A DNA stretch of 17,904 nucleotides from the NCBI GenBank assembly GCA_946479475.1, contig CAMLGG010000092.1:1-17904 (forward strand), read 5' to 3'. Under the pieces are notes generated by a model. The model was not told the DNA's origin, ran no database searches, and was given only the letters and a program-made list of their open reading frames with translations. A program made the position numbers and the translations under genes. Shown here in pieces: positions 8,189 to 14,023 of the stretch. Positions within the stretch are counted from its first letter, which is position 1, and the number at the start of each line of letters is the position of its first letter. The stretch comes from an uncultured Ideonella sp. GTDB lineage: Bacteria; Pseudomonadota; Gammaproteobacteria; Burkholderiales; Burkholderiaceae.

Positions 8189-8201
8189 CTACTCGCTCGC
8201 C
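8174..8201. terminator. Shared hairpin over two abutting stop codons (candidate bidirectional terminator)
   Basis: GGCGAGCG (8174-8181) pairs perfectly with CGCTCGCC (8194-8201). The 12-base loop contains both the TGA of the ATPase gene (8186-8188) and the stop of the convergent bactofilin gene (8189-8191). No T-tract follows on either strand, so terminator function is inferred from position only. Confidence 0.45.
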
Positions 8202-8605
8202 GGGACGTCCATGTCGCCGCGGAACTCGATCTTGCCGCGCAGGCGGGCGCGGGGGTGGATGTCGATCAGGGCGTCGTAGAGCGCGTCGCCGAGCAGGGTG
8301 GCCGAGCCGGTGAGCTCCAGCGTCTTGCGGGCGATCACCGTGCCGCGCACCTTGCCTTCGATCAGCACATGGTCGGCCTCGATGGTCGTGCCCTCGACGA
8401 CGCCTGTGGCGCCGACGTGCACCGTGCCGCCTGTCTCGAGCCGGACGTCGCCCTTGAGCCAGCCGTCGACCTTGAGGCCCAGGTCGACCTTGGCGCTGAA
8501 CGTTCCCTCGAACTGCGCGCCTTCGGCGACCAGGCTGGAGATGTTGTTCAGCTGCTCGGCCGGCACCAGGCGGGCCGGTGCGCGGTGGTTGTCAGAGCCG
8601 TTCAC
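8189..8605 (-). CDS. Bactofilin family protein (third of three)
   Basis: Bactofilins are small beta-helix proteins that self-assemble into filaments near the membrane and position envelope enzymes. This 138-residue protein has a short tail (1-22) followed by the repeating pattern of short strands with Gly turns typical of DUF583: VAEGAQFEGTFSAKVDLGLKVDGWLKG (split over 26-52), GTVHVGATGVVEGTTIEADH, IEGKVRGTVIARKTLEL, and GSATLLGDALYDALIDIHPRARLRG. The start is a GTG at 8605 with GAGGAG upstream, one base after the stop of the membrane gene before it, so translation is probably coupled. It is the last gene of the five-gene cluster. Confidence 0.85.
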   Translation of the reverse strand: MNGSDNHRAPARLVPAEQLNNISSLVAEGAQFEGTFSAKVDLGLKVDGWLKGDVRLETGGTVHVGATGVVEGTTIEADHVLIEGKVRGTVIARKTLELTGSATLLGDALYDALIDIHPRARLRGKIEFRGDMDVPASE

Positions 8606-8606
8606 G

Positions 8607-8951
8607 TCAGGGTTCTCCTCGCGGGGTGGGGCCAGGGGCGGAGGGCGATTTTGCCTGAGTGCCCGCGGCAGAAGCGGCCCCGTTCACCAATGTTTGCAGC
8701 CGAGCGGGCAGCGGGTGTTCTCGCCACCACAGGGCCCAGCCCAGCTCGGCCAGGATCAGCAGCGGCAGCGTCCAGATCGTCAGCTTGTACAGGCCGAAGG
8801 CGAACCAGCGCATGCGCACGCGCCTGCGAGCGACGCTGGTGTTGCGCTGGGCGGAGCGGGCCAGCGCGGCGCGGCGCAGCTCGTCACTGGTGGCGACGGC
8901 GCGGGTCGGCTGCGGCGGCGTGCCTTCCTCAGCGGACGGGTCGGCCGGCAT
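8607..8951 (-). CDS. Small single-span membrane protein in the bactofilin cluster
   Basis: The protein has 114 residues: a Pro/Glu/Thr-rich N-terminus (1-22), a basic helix (about 24-47, with RRAALARSAQ and ARRRVRMR), a single hydrophobic span at about 49-77 rich in Trp, and a Pro/Ala/Ser-rich tail (78-114). The positive charges before the span suggest the N-terminus is cytoplasmic. No family is recognised. Its start overlaps the end of the preceding bactofilin gene by 23 bases and its stop is one base before the next bactofilin start, so it is firmly embedded in the operon. A membrane anchor or adaptor for bactofilin filaments is an inference from this placement. Confidence 0.72.
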   Translation of the reverse strand: MPADPSAEEGTPPQPTRAVATSDELRRAALARSAQRNTSVARRRVRMRWFAFGLYKLTIWTLPLLILAELGWALWWREHPLPARLQTLVNGAASAAGTQAKSPSAPGPTPRGEP

Positions 8952-9465
8952 CGCCTTCCGGGCGCACGCGCTCCAGCTGGGCGTTCAGGTCGGCGCCGTT
9001 GACCTGCAGGTGGGTGTAGCGGATGCGGCCCGAGACACTGGCCGTGTCGTGCAGCGAGACCCGACCGCCGGCGGCATCCAGCGTGCCGACGGCCTGGCCG
9101 AGCACCGAGATGTTGCGGGCGCGGATGTCGCCCACCACGGTGCCCGTCTCGGTGATCGTGACGTGGCCGCTGCCCGCGCCCTGAAGCTCGACGTCGCCCT
9201 GCACCTCGCCGGCGATGGTCAGCGAGCCCTCGATGCGGGCACTGCCGACGAAGGACAGGCCCTCGCCGAGGGTGGACACGCGCGCCGCGGTGTCCGCCGC
9301 CGGCGTCACGGCCTGCATGCGGGGCAGCAGGGTGGGGATGCGGTCGACCTCCGGCATCGGCTGGCCCATCGGCACGTGGACCTGGACCTCCGGCGCGGTG
9401 CTCTCGCCGGTCGCTTCGTTCGGTACGCCTTCGTCAGGCACGCGGGATTCGTCGTCGTTGGCCAT
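8929..9465 (-). CDS. Bactofilin family protein with long N-terminal tail (second of three)
   Basis: The protein has 178 residues. Residues 1-60 are acidic and Pro-rich and probably disordered (MANDDESRVPDEGVPNE at the start). Residues about 64-165 carry the bactofilin beta-helix pattern: LGEGLSFVGSARIEGSLTI, AGEVQGDVELQG, VTITETGTVVGDIRARNISV, LGQAVGTLDA and SGRIRYTHLQV. Bactofilins usually have such a core flanked by flexible tails, the N-terminal one often contacting the membrane. The GTL/GDI/GRI spacing marks the successive turns. The gene follows the first bactofilin after 30 bases and overlaps the downstream membrane gene by 23 bases. Confidence 0.88.
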   Translation of the reverse strand: MANDDESRVPDEGVPNEATGESTAPEVQVHVPMGQPMPEVDRIPTLLPRMQAVTPAADTAARVSTLGEGLSFVGSARIEGSLTIAGEVQGDVELQGAGSGHVTITETGTVVGDIRARNISVLGQAVGTLDAAGGRVSLHDTASVSGRIRYTHLQVNGADLNAQLERVRPEGDAGRPVR

Positions 9466-9495
9466 GGTGGAGCGGCAGGCGCGGAAGAGGGGGCG

Positions 9496-9930
9496 TCAGT
9501 CACCGTGCAGGATGGGCAGCGACTGGCCATGGCGCAGGGTGCGAAACGGACCCTGCAGGACCGCCCCATCATACATGCGCAGTTTGGTGGCGATGAGCGT
9601 GCCGGTGCTGACGCCGGTGCTGGCCACGTAGGCCGTGCCCTGGCACTCGATCTCGGTGCCTTCGTCGACGTCGTCCTCGGTCTCGGTGGCTTCGCCGAGC
9701 TGGCCCAGCAGGTACAGGTCGCCCAGGATGCGAAAGCGCCCGATCAGCCGGGCGTCGTGCCAGACGACGAGGCGCCCGGCGATCTCGCCGACGCCCTGCA
9801 GCGTGCCCTGCAGCAGCAGGCCGCCCTTGAAGAGGAAGTCGCCCGCCAGCACCGTGTCGGCCGCGATGCGGTTGACGATGTTCATCTTCACCGGGTCGAT
9901 GACCAGCGTGTCCTGGGTCTTGTCGAGCAA
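9496..9930 (-). CDS. Bactofilin-like protein with an acidic internal insertion (first of three)
   Basis: The protein has 144 residues with beta-helix-like repeats: ADTVLAGDFLFKGGLLLQGTL (24-44, split here), VGEIAGRLVVWHDARLIGRFRILGDLYLLG (47-76), and after residue 93 YVASTGVSTGTLIATKLRM and LQGPF. An acidic segment at 80-93 (EATETEDDVDEGTE) interrupts the repeat, which is unusual for this fold. The best start is a TTG at 9930, with GAGGG eight bases upstream. The same frame is closed by the stop of the preceding gene at 9966-9964, and no ATG or GTG lies between. The match to the family is weaker than for its two neighbours, so it could be a diverged paralogue. Confidence 0.72.
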   Translation of the reverse strand: MLDKTQDTLVIDPVKMNIVNRIAADTVLAGDFLFKGGLLLQGTLQGVGEIAGRLVVWHDARLIGRFRILGDLYLLGQLGEATETEDDVDEGTEIECQGTAYVASTGVSTGTLIATKLRMYDGAVLQGPFRTLRHGQSLPILHGD

Positions 9931-9963
9931 TCGTCGGCCCTCGGTTGAAGTACTCGGCGGCGG

Positions 9964-10296
9964 TCAGCGCGCGAAGCGCTCGAAGATCCACCACAACAGC
10001 GCGCTCCACAGCGCCAGGATGCCCGCCAGGCCCAGCACCATGAGCCTGCGGCGGGCGCGGGCCAGGGCGTACGTGGACACCGGACGGCCCATGCCCGCAT
10101 CGCCCTGCAGGGGCGAGACGAGGCCGCGCGCGGCGTGGCCCAGCAGCTCGGCCTGGGCCTCGAGCAGGTGCAATTTCAGGCCGCGCGCCGGCTCCCGGCG
10201 GATGCCGGTGCTGGGGCCCATTTCCACGACGACAGGCTCGCCCACCACCTGCTCGGTGAAGTAGCGATCGATCGCCTCGCGGTCCTGGCCCTCCAT
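9964..10296 (-). CDS. Small membrane protein opening the bactofilin cluster
   Basis: The protein has 110 residues: a soluble N-terminal part (1-75), a basic stretch ARARRR (79-84), and one hydrophobic span at about 85-105 ending in IFERFAR at the C-terminus. It has no signal peptide and appears tail-anchored with the bulk in the cytoplasm. No family is recognised. It is the first gene of the five-gene cluster, 33 bases before the TTG-start bactofilin gene. Its architecture (soluble, basic patch, single Trp-containing span) parallels the second membrane protein of the cluster at 8607-8951, suggesting the two do related jobs, perhaps tethering filaments. Confidence 0.68.
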   Translation of the reverse strand: MEGQDREAIDRYFTEQVVGEPVVVEMGPSTGIRREPARGLKLHLLEAQAELLGHAARGLVSPLQGDAGMGRPVSTYALARARRRLMVLGLAGILALWSALLWWIFERFAR

Positions 10297-10352
10297 GGCC
10301 GTGAATTATGGGTGATGGCGTGGGCCTCCCTACCTTGCACGACGCAGGCGGC

Positions 10353-10382
10353 TTGCCTCGCCGGAGGCGCCGCTGCTAGGAT
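10353..10382 (+). promoter_or_regulatory. Possible sigma-70 promoter for the MFS exporter
   Basis: TTGCCT (10353-10358) and TAGGAT (10377-10382) are separated by 18 bases and point toward the exporter gene. The spacing and the -10 box are acceptable; the match is not strong enough to be certain. Confidence 0.35.
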
Positions 10383-10422
10383 GCGCCCTCGCATTCGCGT
10401 TGCCCAACCAGCCCCCTTTCCG

Positions 10423-10512
10423 ATGAAGCCCTCCCTCGCCATCAACCGACGCTGCTGCGGTCACCGACCGGCAGTCGCGTTCGTCGTCATGGCGGGAGAG
10501 ATCCCGCACTAG
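10423..10512 (+). CDS. Possible short leader ORF, 29 residues
   Basis: ATG at 10423 to TAG at 10510-10512, reading MKPSLAINRRCCGHRPAVAF followed by VVMAGEIPH. It lies about 35 bases after the predicted transcription start and 161 bases before the exporter ATG. An in-frame ATG at 10381 would add 14 codons but overlaps the predicted -10 box. No good ribosome site is visible. The GAGA-tetraloop hairpin covers its last codons. It could be a regulatory leader peptide or simply chance. Confidence 0.22.
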   Translation: MKPSLAINRRCCGHRPAVAFVVMAGEIPH

Positions 10513-10673
10513 CGGCACCTCGGCCTTCCGCCCAGTCGTACGGGCGTTCCGCCGGGCCCCCTCGGCGGAAGAATCGGATTCACCGGCCCCTCCTTCTTTC
10601 GCTGTTTTTGCTCTCGCGGGCCTTGCCTTACCCAGGCGAGGCGCCCGCCGTGGCCGAGAAAGTCGAGCGACCC

Positions 10674-11990
10674 ATGAGGTCCTGGATCCAGGAACTGAGA
10701 AACCGCTTCAGGCTCGCGCCGCAGGACCTGCTGCGCGACGCGGTGTACCGCCGCCTGTGGACGTCCATCCTGATCAGCTCGCTGGGCGGCCAGGTGACGA
10801 TGCTGGCGCTGCCGCTCACGGCAGCCGTGCTGCTGCAGGCCACGCCGACGCAGATGGGCCGGCTGACGGCGATGGAGATCGCGCCGTTCATCCTGTTCTC
10901 GCTGCCCGGCGGCGTCTGGCTGGACCGGGTGCGCAAGCTGCCGGTGTATGTGGCGGGCGAGACGCTGCTGGCGTTCACCGTTGCCAGCGTGCCGCTGGCC
11001 TGGTGGCTGGGCTGGCTGGCGATGCCGTGGCTGTACGCCGTGGCCTTCACGATCGGCACGGTCTACACCGTGGCCGGCTCGGCCGCGCAGGTGGTGCTGA
11101 CGCAGGTCGTGCCGCGAGAAAGGCTGGTAGAGGCGCATGCCAAGAACTCGCTGGCCAGCTCCGGTGCCGAAGTGGCCGGGCCGGGTGTCGCGGGCGCGCT
11201 GATCCGCCTGCTCGGCGCGCCGGTGGCGCTGCTGGTGGATGCGGTGGGCCTGGTGAGTTCGGCGCTGATCCTGCGCGGCATCCACGTCGTCGAGCAGCGC
11301 GAGCCGCAGAGCGGCGCCTCCGCGTTCTGGGCCGATCTGGTCGCCGGGCTGCGCTTCGTCGTCCGTCAGCGGCTGCTGGTCGCACTGGCGGTGTGCGTGG
11401 GCACCTTGCAGATGTGCCACCACGCCGCGCTGGTGGTGCAGATCCTGTTCGCCACGCGAGTGCTCGGCATGGGCGAGCAGGCCGTCGGCCTGAGCTATGT
11501 GGGGCTCGGGATCGGCACCGTGGCGGCAAGCCTGCTGGGAGACCGCATCAGCCGCCGCGTCGGCCCGGGACCGTGCCTGGTGATGGGCTTCGCGATCAGT
11601 GGCAGCGGTTGGGCGCTGTTGTCGGTGGCTCCGGTCGGCGCGCTGGGCGTGGCAGCCTTCGTGGCGATGCTGTGCCTGTTCGGGCTGGGCGCGGTGCTGG
11701 TCTTCATCAACTTCCTGGCCCTGCGCCAGGCGGTGACGCCAGCGCCGATGCTGGGCCGGATGACGAGCACGATGCGCTGGCTGACCCTGCTGCCGGCCGG
11801 CCCCGGGGCACTGCTGGGCGGCTGGCTGGGTGACCACGTCGGGCTGCGGGCAGCGCTGGCCTTCTCGGGTGTGACGGCGATGCTGCTTTCGCTGTTCGCC
11901 TGGCGCTGGGCGACGATCCGCGGGGTGCGCAGCCTGCCGCAGCAGCCGCGCGCCGTGGGGACCGAGGCCCTGGCCGAGGCGACCCTCTGA
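10674..11990 (+). CDS. MFS transporter, EntS-like exporter family
   Basis: From the ATG at 10674 the protein has 438 residues and about 11-12 hydrophobic spans, typical of the major facilitator superfamily. It resembles the enterobactin-exporter/macrolide-efflux branch (MFS_3). The N-terminal SILISSLGGQVTMLALPLTA and the loop 2-3 motif GVWLDRVRK (80-88) are characteristic, as is the conserved VVPRERLVEAHAKNSLASS segment with GPGVAGALI after it. It should use the proton gradient to expel a small molecule; the substrate is unknown. The frame extends upstream to a TTG at 10608 and a GTG at 10650, but the extra 22 residues look unlike the family, which starts shortly before the first span. A long structured leader lies upstream, and it converges on the GloVer gene. 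Confidence 0.88.
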   Translation: MRSWIQELRNRFRLAPQDLLRDAVYRRLWTSILISSLGGQVTMLALPLTAAVLLQATPTQMGRLTAMEIAPFILFSLPGGVWLDRVRKLPVYVAGETLLAFTVASVPLAWWLGWLAMPWLYAVAFTIGTVYTVAGSAAQVVLTQVVPRERLVEAHAKNSLASSGAEVAGPGVAGALIRLLGAPVALLVDAVGLVSSALILRGIHVVEQREPQSGASAFWADLVAGLRFVVRQRLLVALAVCVGTLQMCHHAALVVQILFATRVLGMGEQAVGLSYVGLGIGTVAASLLGDRISRRVGPGPCLVMGFAISGSGWALLSVAPVGALGVAAFVAMLCLFGLGAVLVFINFLALRQAVTPAPMLGRMTSTMRWLTLLPAGPGALLGGWLGDHVGLRAALAFSGVTAMLLSLFAWRWATIRGVRSLPQQPRAVGTEALAEATL

Positions 11991-13200
11991 GTCCCGCGGG
12001 CCGGTGCAGCCGGCCCCCGGGGGCTCCCGCCCGGCGCAGGCGCGAAAGCACGCCCGCGCCCCCCCCGCCCCCCCCCGGGGTGGGGCCGGAGAGCCCGCCC
12101 ACCCCCCCCCAGCCCCCCGCGCCCACCGGCGTCGCCCCGCCCGCGCCGGTGCCGTCGAAGCGGTGGAGCAGGCTCACCTTGCCCTTGCGCGTCATTCGGA
12201 AGACGGTGCCGTAGCTCTGGGGCGCGTCCCCGCCCTCGACCGTCGTGCCGTACAGCGCGCCGTCCGAGCCCTCGACCAGCGCGCAGCGCGGGTAGGCGCC
12301 GTCGTTGTCGCCCCCGGCGAAGTGGTGCAGGGCGGTGAACTTGCCGTTTGCAGTGACGCGATAGGCCACGCCGCGGCCGAAGGCGCCGCCGCCCGAGGTC
12401 ACGCCATAGAGATGGCCGTCGCTGCCCAGCACCAGCGACCCGCCGGGGCCGCTGCCGTCGAAGGCCTGGCCGAGCACCTTCACGACCTCGAAGCCGCTGC
12501 CATCGGTGTTCAACCGGAAGATGGTGCCCTTGTTGGCGCCGCCGCCGAAGGGGTTGGTGCCCCAGAGCTTTCCGTCGGGCCCGAAGACCAGGGCCGACTC
12601 GCAGCCGCTGCCGTCGCCGCCCGCGAATCGATGCAGTTCCTTGACCTTGCCGTTGTTCGCATTGAAGCGGTAGACCGAGTCACGCGTCGTCCCGTAGAAG
12701 ATGCCGGGCTTGCCTTCGACGAGCGCCCCCTGGGGCGAGAAAAGGTTGCCGTCCCCGGTGAACTCGCAGCGCATGGCCACCGCTTCAGCGCTGTCGACCG
12801 TGAAGATCGTGCCCCGGAAGGCCTCGCCGCCGAAGGAACTGGTGCCCCACAGCAGACCGTCCTGGCCCATGACCAGGCCGGATTCGGGTGCAGAGGGGCC
12901 GCTGTCGCTGTAGGCGAAGTTCTGCAGCACGGCGAAGCTGCCGTCGCCGGGCGACCAGCGGTAGAGCGTGCCCAGCCCCTGCTCGCCTCCTGCTGCATGC
13001 AGCCCGTAGAGCATGCCGTTGCTGCCGAAGGTCGGGCTGCCGACGGCGCGGGAGCCTTCCTCCCAGGTGAAGCCATGCAGGGCCTCGAACGTCCAGCCGG
13101 CGCTGTTCGCCGAGGCGGTGCGGGGGAGGGCGAGGGCGGCCGTCGCGCCGGCCAGGCCTAGCAGCGCCTGGCGGCGGGAAAGGGAATGCGGAGCGTGCAC
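11707..13200 (-). CDS. Tat-exported GloVer-repeat protein with degraded 3' end
   Basis: The GTG at 13200 has AGGAGG five bases upstream. Residues 1-32 are a twin-arginine signal: SRRQALLG, a hydrophobic Ala/Leu stretch, then ASAN. The mature part is a tandem array of roughly 50-60-residue repeats of the type found in choice-of-anchor GloVer proteins: GTLYRW (77-82), GTIFTV (130-135), SVYRF (175-179), GTIFRL (225-230), GVAYRV (277-282), GTVFRM (331-336). Each follows an LYGTT/LWGT-like motif. A beta-propeller-like secreted protein of unknown function is likely. The last repeat (361-388, 12120-12037) is degraded to Gly runs. From about 12035 the frame continues to 11707 antisense to the MFS gene with no coding character. 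The natural stop was probably near 12000-12035, so the 497-codon frame overstates the protein. Confidence 0.75.
   Translation of the reverse strand: MHAPHSLSRRQALLGLAGATAALALPRTASANSAGWTFEALHGFTWEEGSRAVGSPTFGSNGMLYGLHAAGGEQGLGTLYRWSPGDGSFAVLQNFAYSDSGPSAPESGLVMGQDGLLWGTSSFGGEAFRGTIFTVDSAEAVAMRCEFTGDGNLFSPQGALVEGKPGIFYGTTRDSVYRFNANNGKVKELHRFAGGDGSGCESALVFGPDGKLWGTNPFGGGANKGTIFRLNTDGSGFEVVKVLGQAFDGSGPGGSLVLGSDGHLYGVTSGGGAFGRGVAYRVTANGKFTALHHFAGGDNDGAYPRCALVEGSDGALYGTTVEGGDAPQSYGTVFRMTRKGKVSLLHRFDGTGAGGATPVGAGGWGGVGGLSGPTPGGGGGGAGVLSRLRRAGAPGGRLHRPAGLRGSPRPGPRSPRRAAAAAGCAPRGSSPSARRTAKAASPSHPRRPALPAARRGHPASRPAVPRGRPAAGSASASCSSSGPASALASPPGAGPGS
11998..12016. terminator. Hairpin after the MFS gene (candidate terminator)
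   Basis: GGGCCGG (11998-12004) pairs with CCGGCCC (12010-12016) around TGCAG, eight bases after the MFS stop and close to the expected natural end of the convergent GloVer gene. No T-tract follows, so the function is inferred from position. Confidence 0.4.
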
Positions 13201-13287
13201 GGAGGCCTCCTGGAGTGTGGTGGGGCGGCATGCTGGGCAAGGCGGCCCGCCTCAACCATCCCTAACCGGACTTGCAACCGAAGATGG

Positions 13288-13316
13288 TTGACGAGGCACT
13301 CACTGATAAATATGAT
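13288..13316 (+). promoter_or_regulatory. Sigma-70 promoter of the TetR gene
   Basis: TTGACG (13288-13293) and TATGAT (13311-13316) are separated by exactly 17 bases, a near-consensus arrangement that stands out in this GC-rich DNA. Predicted transcription starts near 13323, giving a short leader before the ATG at 13340. Confidence 0.75.
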
Positions 13317-13327
13317 GTGCATCATAT
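13310..13327 (+). promoter_or_regulatory. TetR operator, site 1 (autoregulatory)
   Basis: ATATGATG-TG-CATCATAT is a perfect 8-bp inverted repeat around TG. It covers the -10 box and the predicted transcription start, so a bound repressor would block its own gene. A closely related 18-bp site precedes the SDR gene. Confidence 0.8.
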
Positions 13328-13339
13328 AAAGCGATCGCC

Positions 13340-13933
13340 ATGAGCCGCCCCCCCAACGCCCGCAAGGAAGAGACCCACGAGCGCATCCTCGAGGTCGCTG
13401 CCCGCGCCATCCGGCGGCAGGGCTACGGCGGGGTGGGCGTGGCCGAGGTGATGAAGGAGGCCGGCCTCACCCACGGCGGCTTCTATGCCCACTTCGACTC
13501 GCGGGAGGCGCTGCTGGTCGAGGCCCTGGAACGCGCGGGCCGGGACAGCGTTGCCGCGGTGTCCCGCGCCGCCGAGGCCCGGCGCGGCAAGGGCGTCAGT
13601 GCCTTCCGCGCGCTGGTCGAGGCCTACCTCGATCCGGCCCACGCCGATGCGCTGGACAGCGGCTGCCCGGTGGCAGCCCTCGGCTCCGAGATGGCACGCC
13701 AGAGTCCGGCGCTGCGCGAAGCCTCCGCCGCCAGGGTCGAGGCCCTGGTTGGGGTCATCCGGGCCGTCCTGCCGCGCGGCGGCCGGTCCGCCGCGATCGT
13801 GGTCGCCAGCACGCTGGTCGGCGTGCTGCAGCTCGCCCGCGCGATGGGCGATGGGCCGGACAGCCGCGCCGCGCTGGCCGCGGCCCGCAAGTCCCTGATC
13901 CAGCAGTTCGACGAGCCTTCCGCCGCCGACTGA
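13340..13933 (+). CDS. TetR/AcrR family transcriptional repressor
   Basis: This 197-residue DNA-binding protein is the usual length for the family. The N-terminal domain shows the classical helix-turn-helix: ERILEVAARAIRRQGYGGVG, then VAEVMKEAGLTHGGFYAHFDSREALLVEAL (34-63). The C-terminal ligand and dimer domain contains LDSGCPVAALGSEMARQ (106-122), a motif shared by many TetR members, with Cys109 as the only cysteine in the protein. The ATG at 13340 follows a short leader, and the ribosome site is weak. Identical-length palindromes precede this gene and the following SDR gene, so it very probably represses both. The inducing ligand is unknown. Confidence 0.93.
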   Translation: MSRPPNARKEETHERILEVAARAIRRQGYGGVGVAEVMKEAGLTHGGFYAHFDSREALLVEALERAGRDSVAAVSRAAEARRGKGVSAFRALVEAYLDPAHADALDSGCPVAALGSEMARQSPALREASAARVEALVGVIRAVLPRGGRSAAIVVASTLVGVLQLARAMGDGPDSRAALAAARKSLIQQFDEPSAAD

Positions 13934-13975
13934 AAGCAGGCGGCATGCGCGGTCCCGCTTTCCGTTCGTCCTCGA

Positions 13976-13993
13976 ATATGACGCTTGTCATAT
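13976..13993 (+). promoter_or_regulatory. TetR operator, site 2 (upstream of the SDR gene)
   Basis: ATATGAC-GCTT-GTCATAT is a perfect 7-bp inverted repeat. Aligned with site 1 it shares ATATGA at the left and TCATAT at the right with the same 18-bp length. Both sites are followed by AAA or AAACC. It ends 30 bases before the SDR start. Confidence 0.78.
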
Positions 13994-14023
13994 AAACCCC
14001 GTCCCCCAACCCTGGAGACCCTC

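Larger units (their letters stand above)
10297..10673 (+). other. Leader region upstream of the MFS exporter with hairpins and no established gene
   Basis: This 377-base divergent region holds no gene I can firmly support. It contains a possible plus-strand promoter (10353-10382), a possible 29-codon ORF (10423-10512), a hairpin with a GAGA tetraloop (stem GCGGGA/TCCCGC, 10492-10507), and an 8-bp perfect hairpin (TTCCGCCG 10547-10554, CGGCGGAA 10563-10570). A CCGCTTT-like pyrimidine and T-rich stretch follows at about 10590-10609. The hairpins would lie in the 5' leader of the exporter mRNA if the promoter is correct. Confidence 0.5.

Noticed and set aside
10305..10333. CATAAT on the minus strand just before the first bactofilin-cluster gene as a -10 box
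   Set aside because: No acceptable -35 box at 16-18 bases, and the start would leave almost no leader before the ATG at 10296; too weak to annotate.
12059..12118. Possible G-quadruplex on the minus strand
   Set aside because: The G runs coincide with a degraded GloVer repeat that kept frame and spacing, so sequence error is more likely than a functional quadruplex.
12004..13161. 385-codon plus-strand frame opposite the GloVer gene
   Set aside because: It is antisense to seven consecutive GloVer repeats with a Tat signal; it is a shadow.
13985..14023. Upstream in-frame start for the SDR gene
   Set aside because: It lies inside the operator palindrome and lacks a ribosome site, whereas ATG 14024 has GGAGA and begins at the usual SDR N-terminus.
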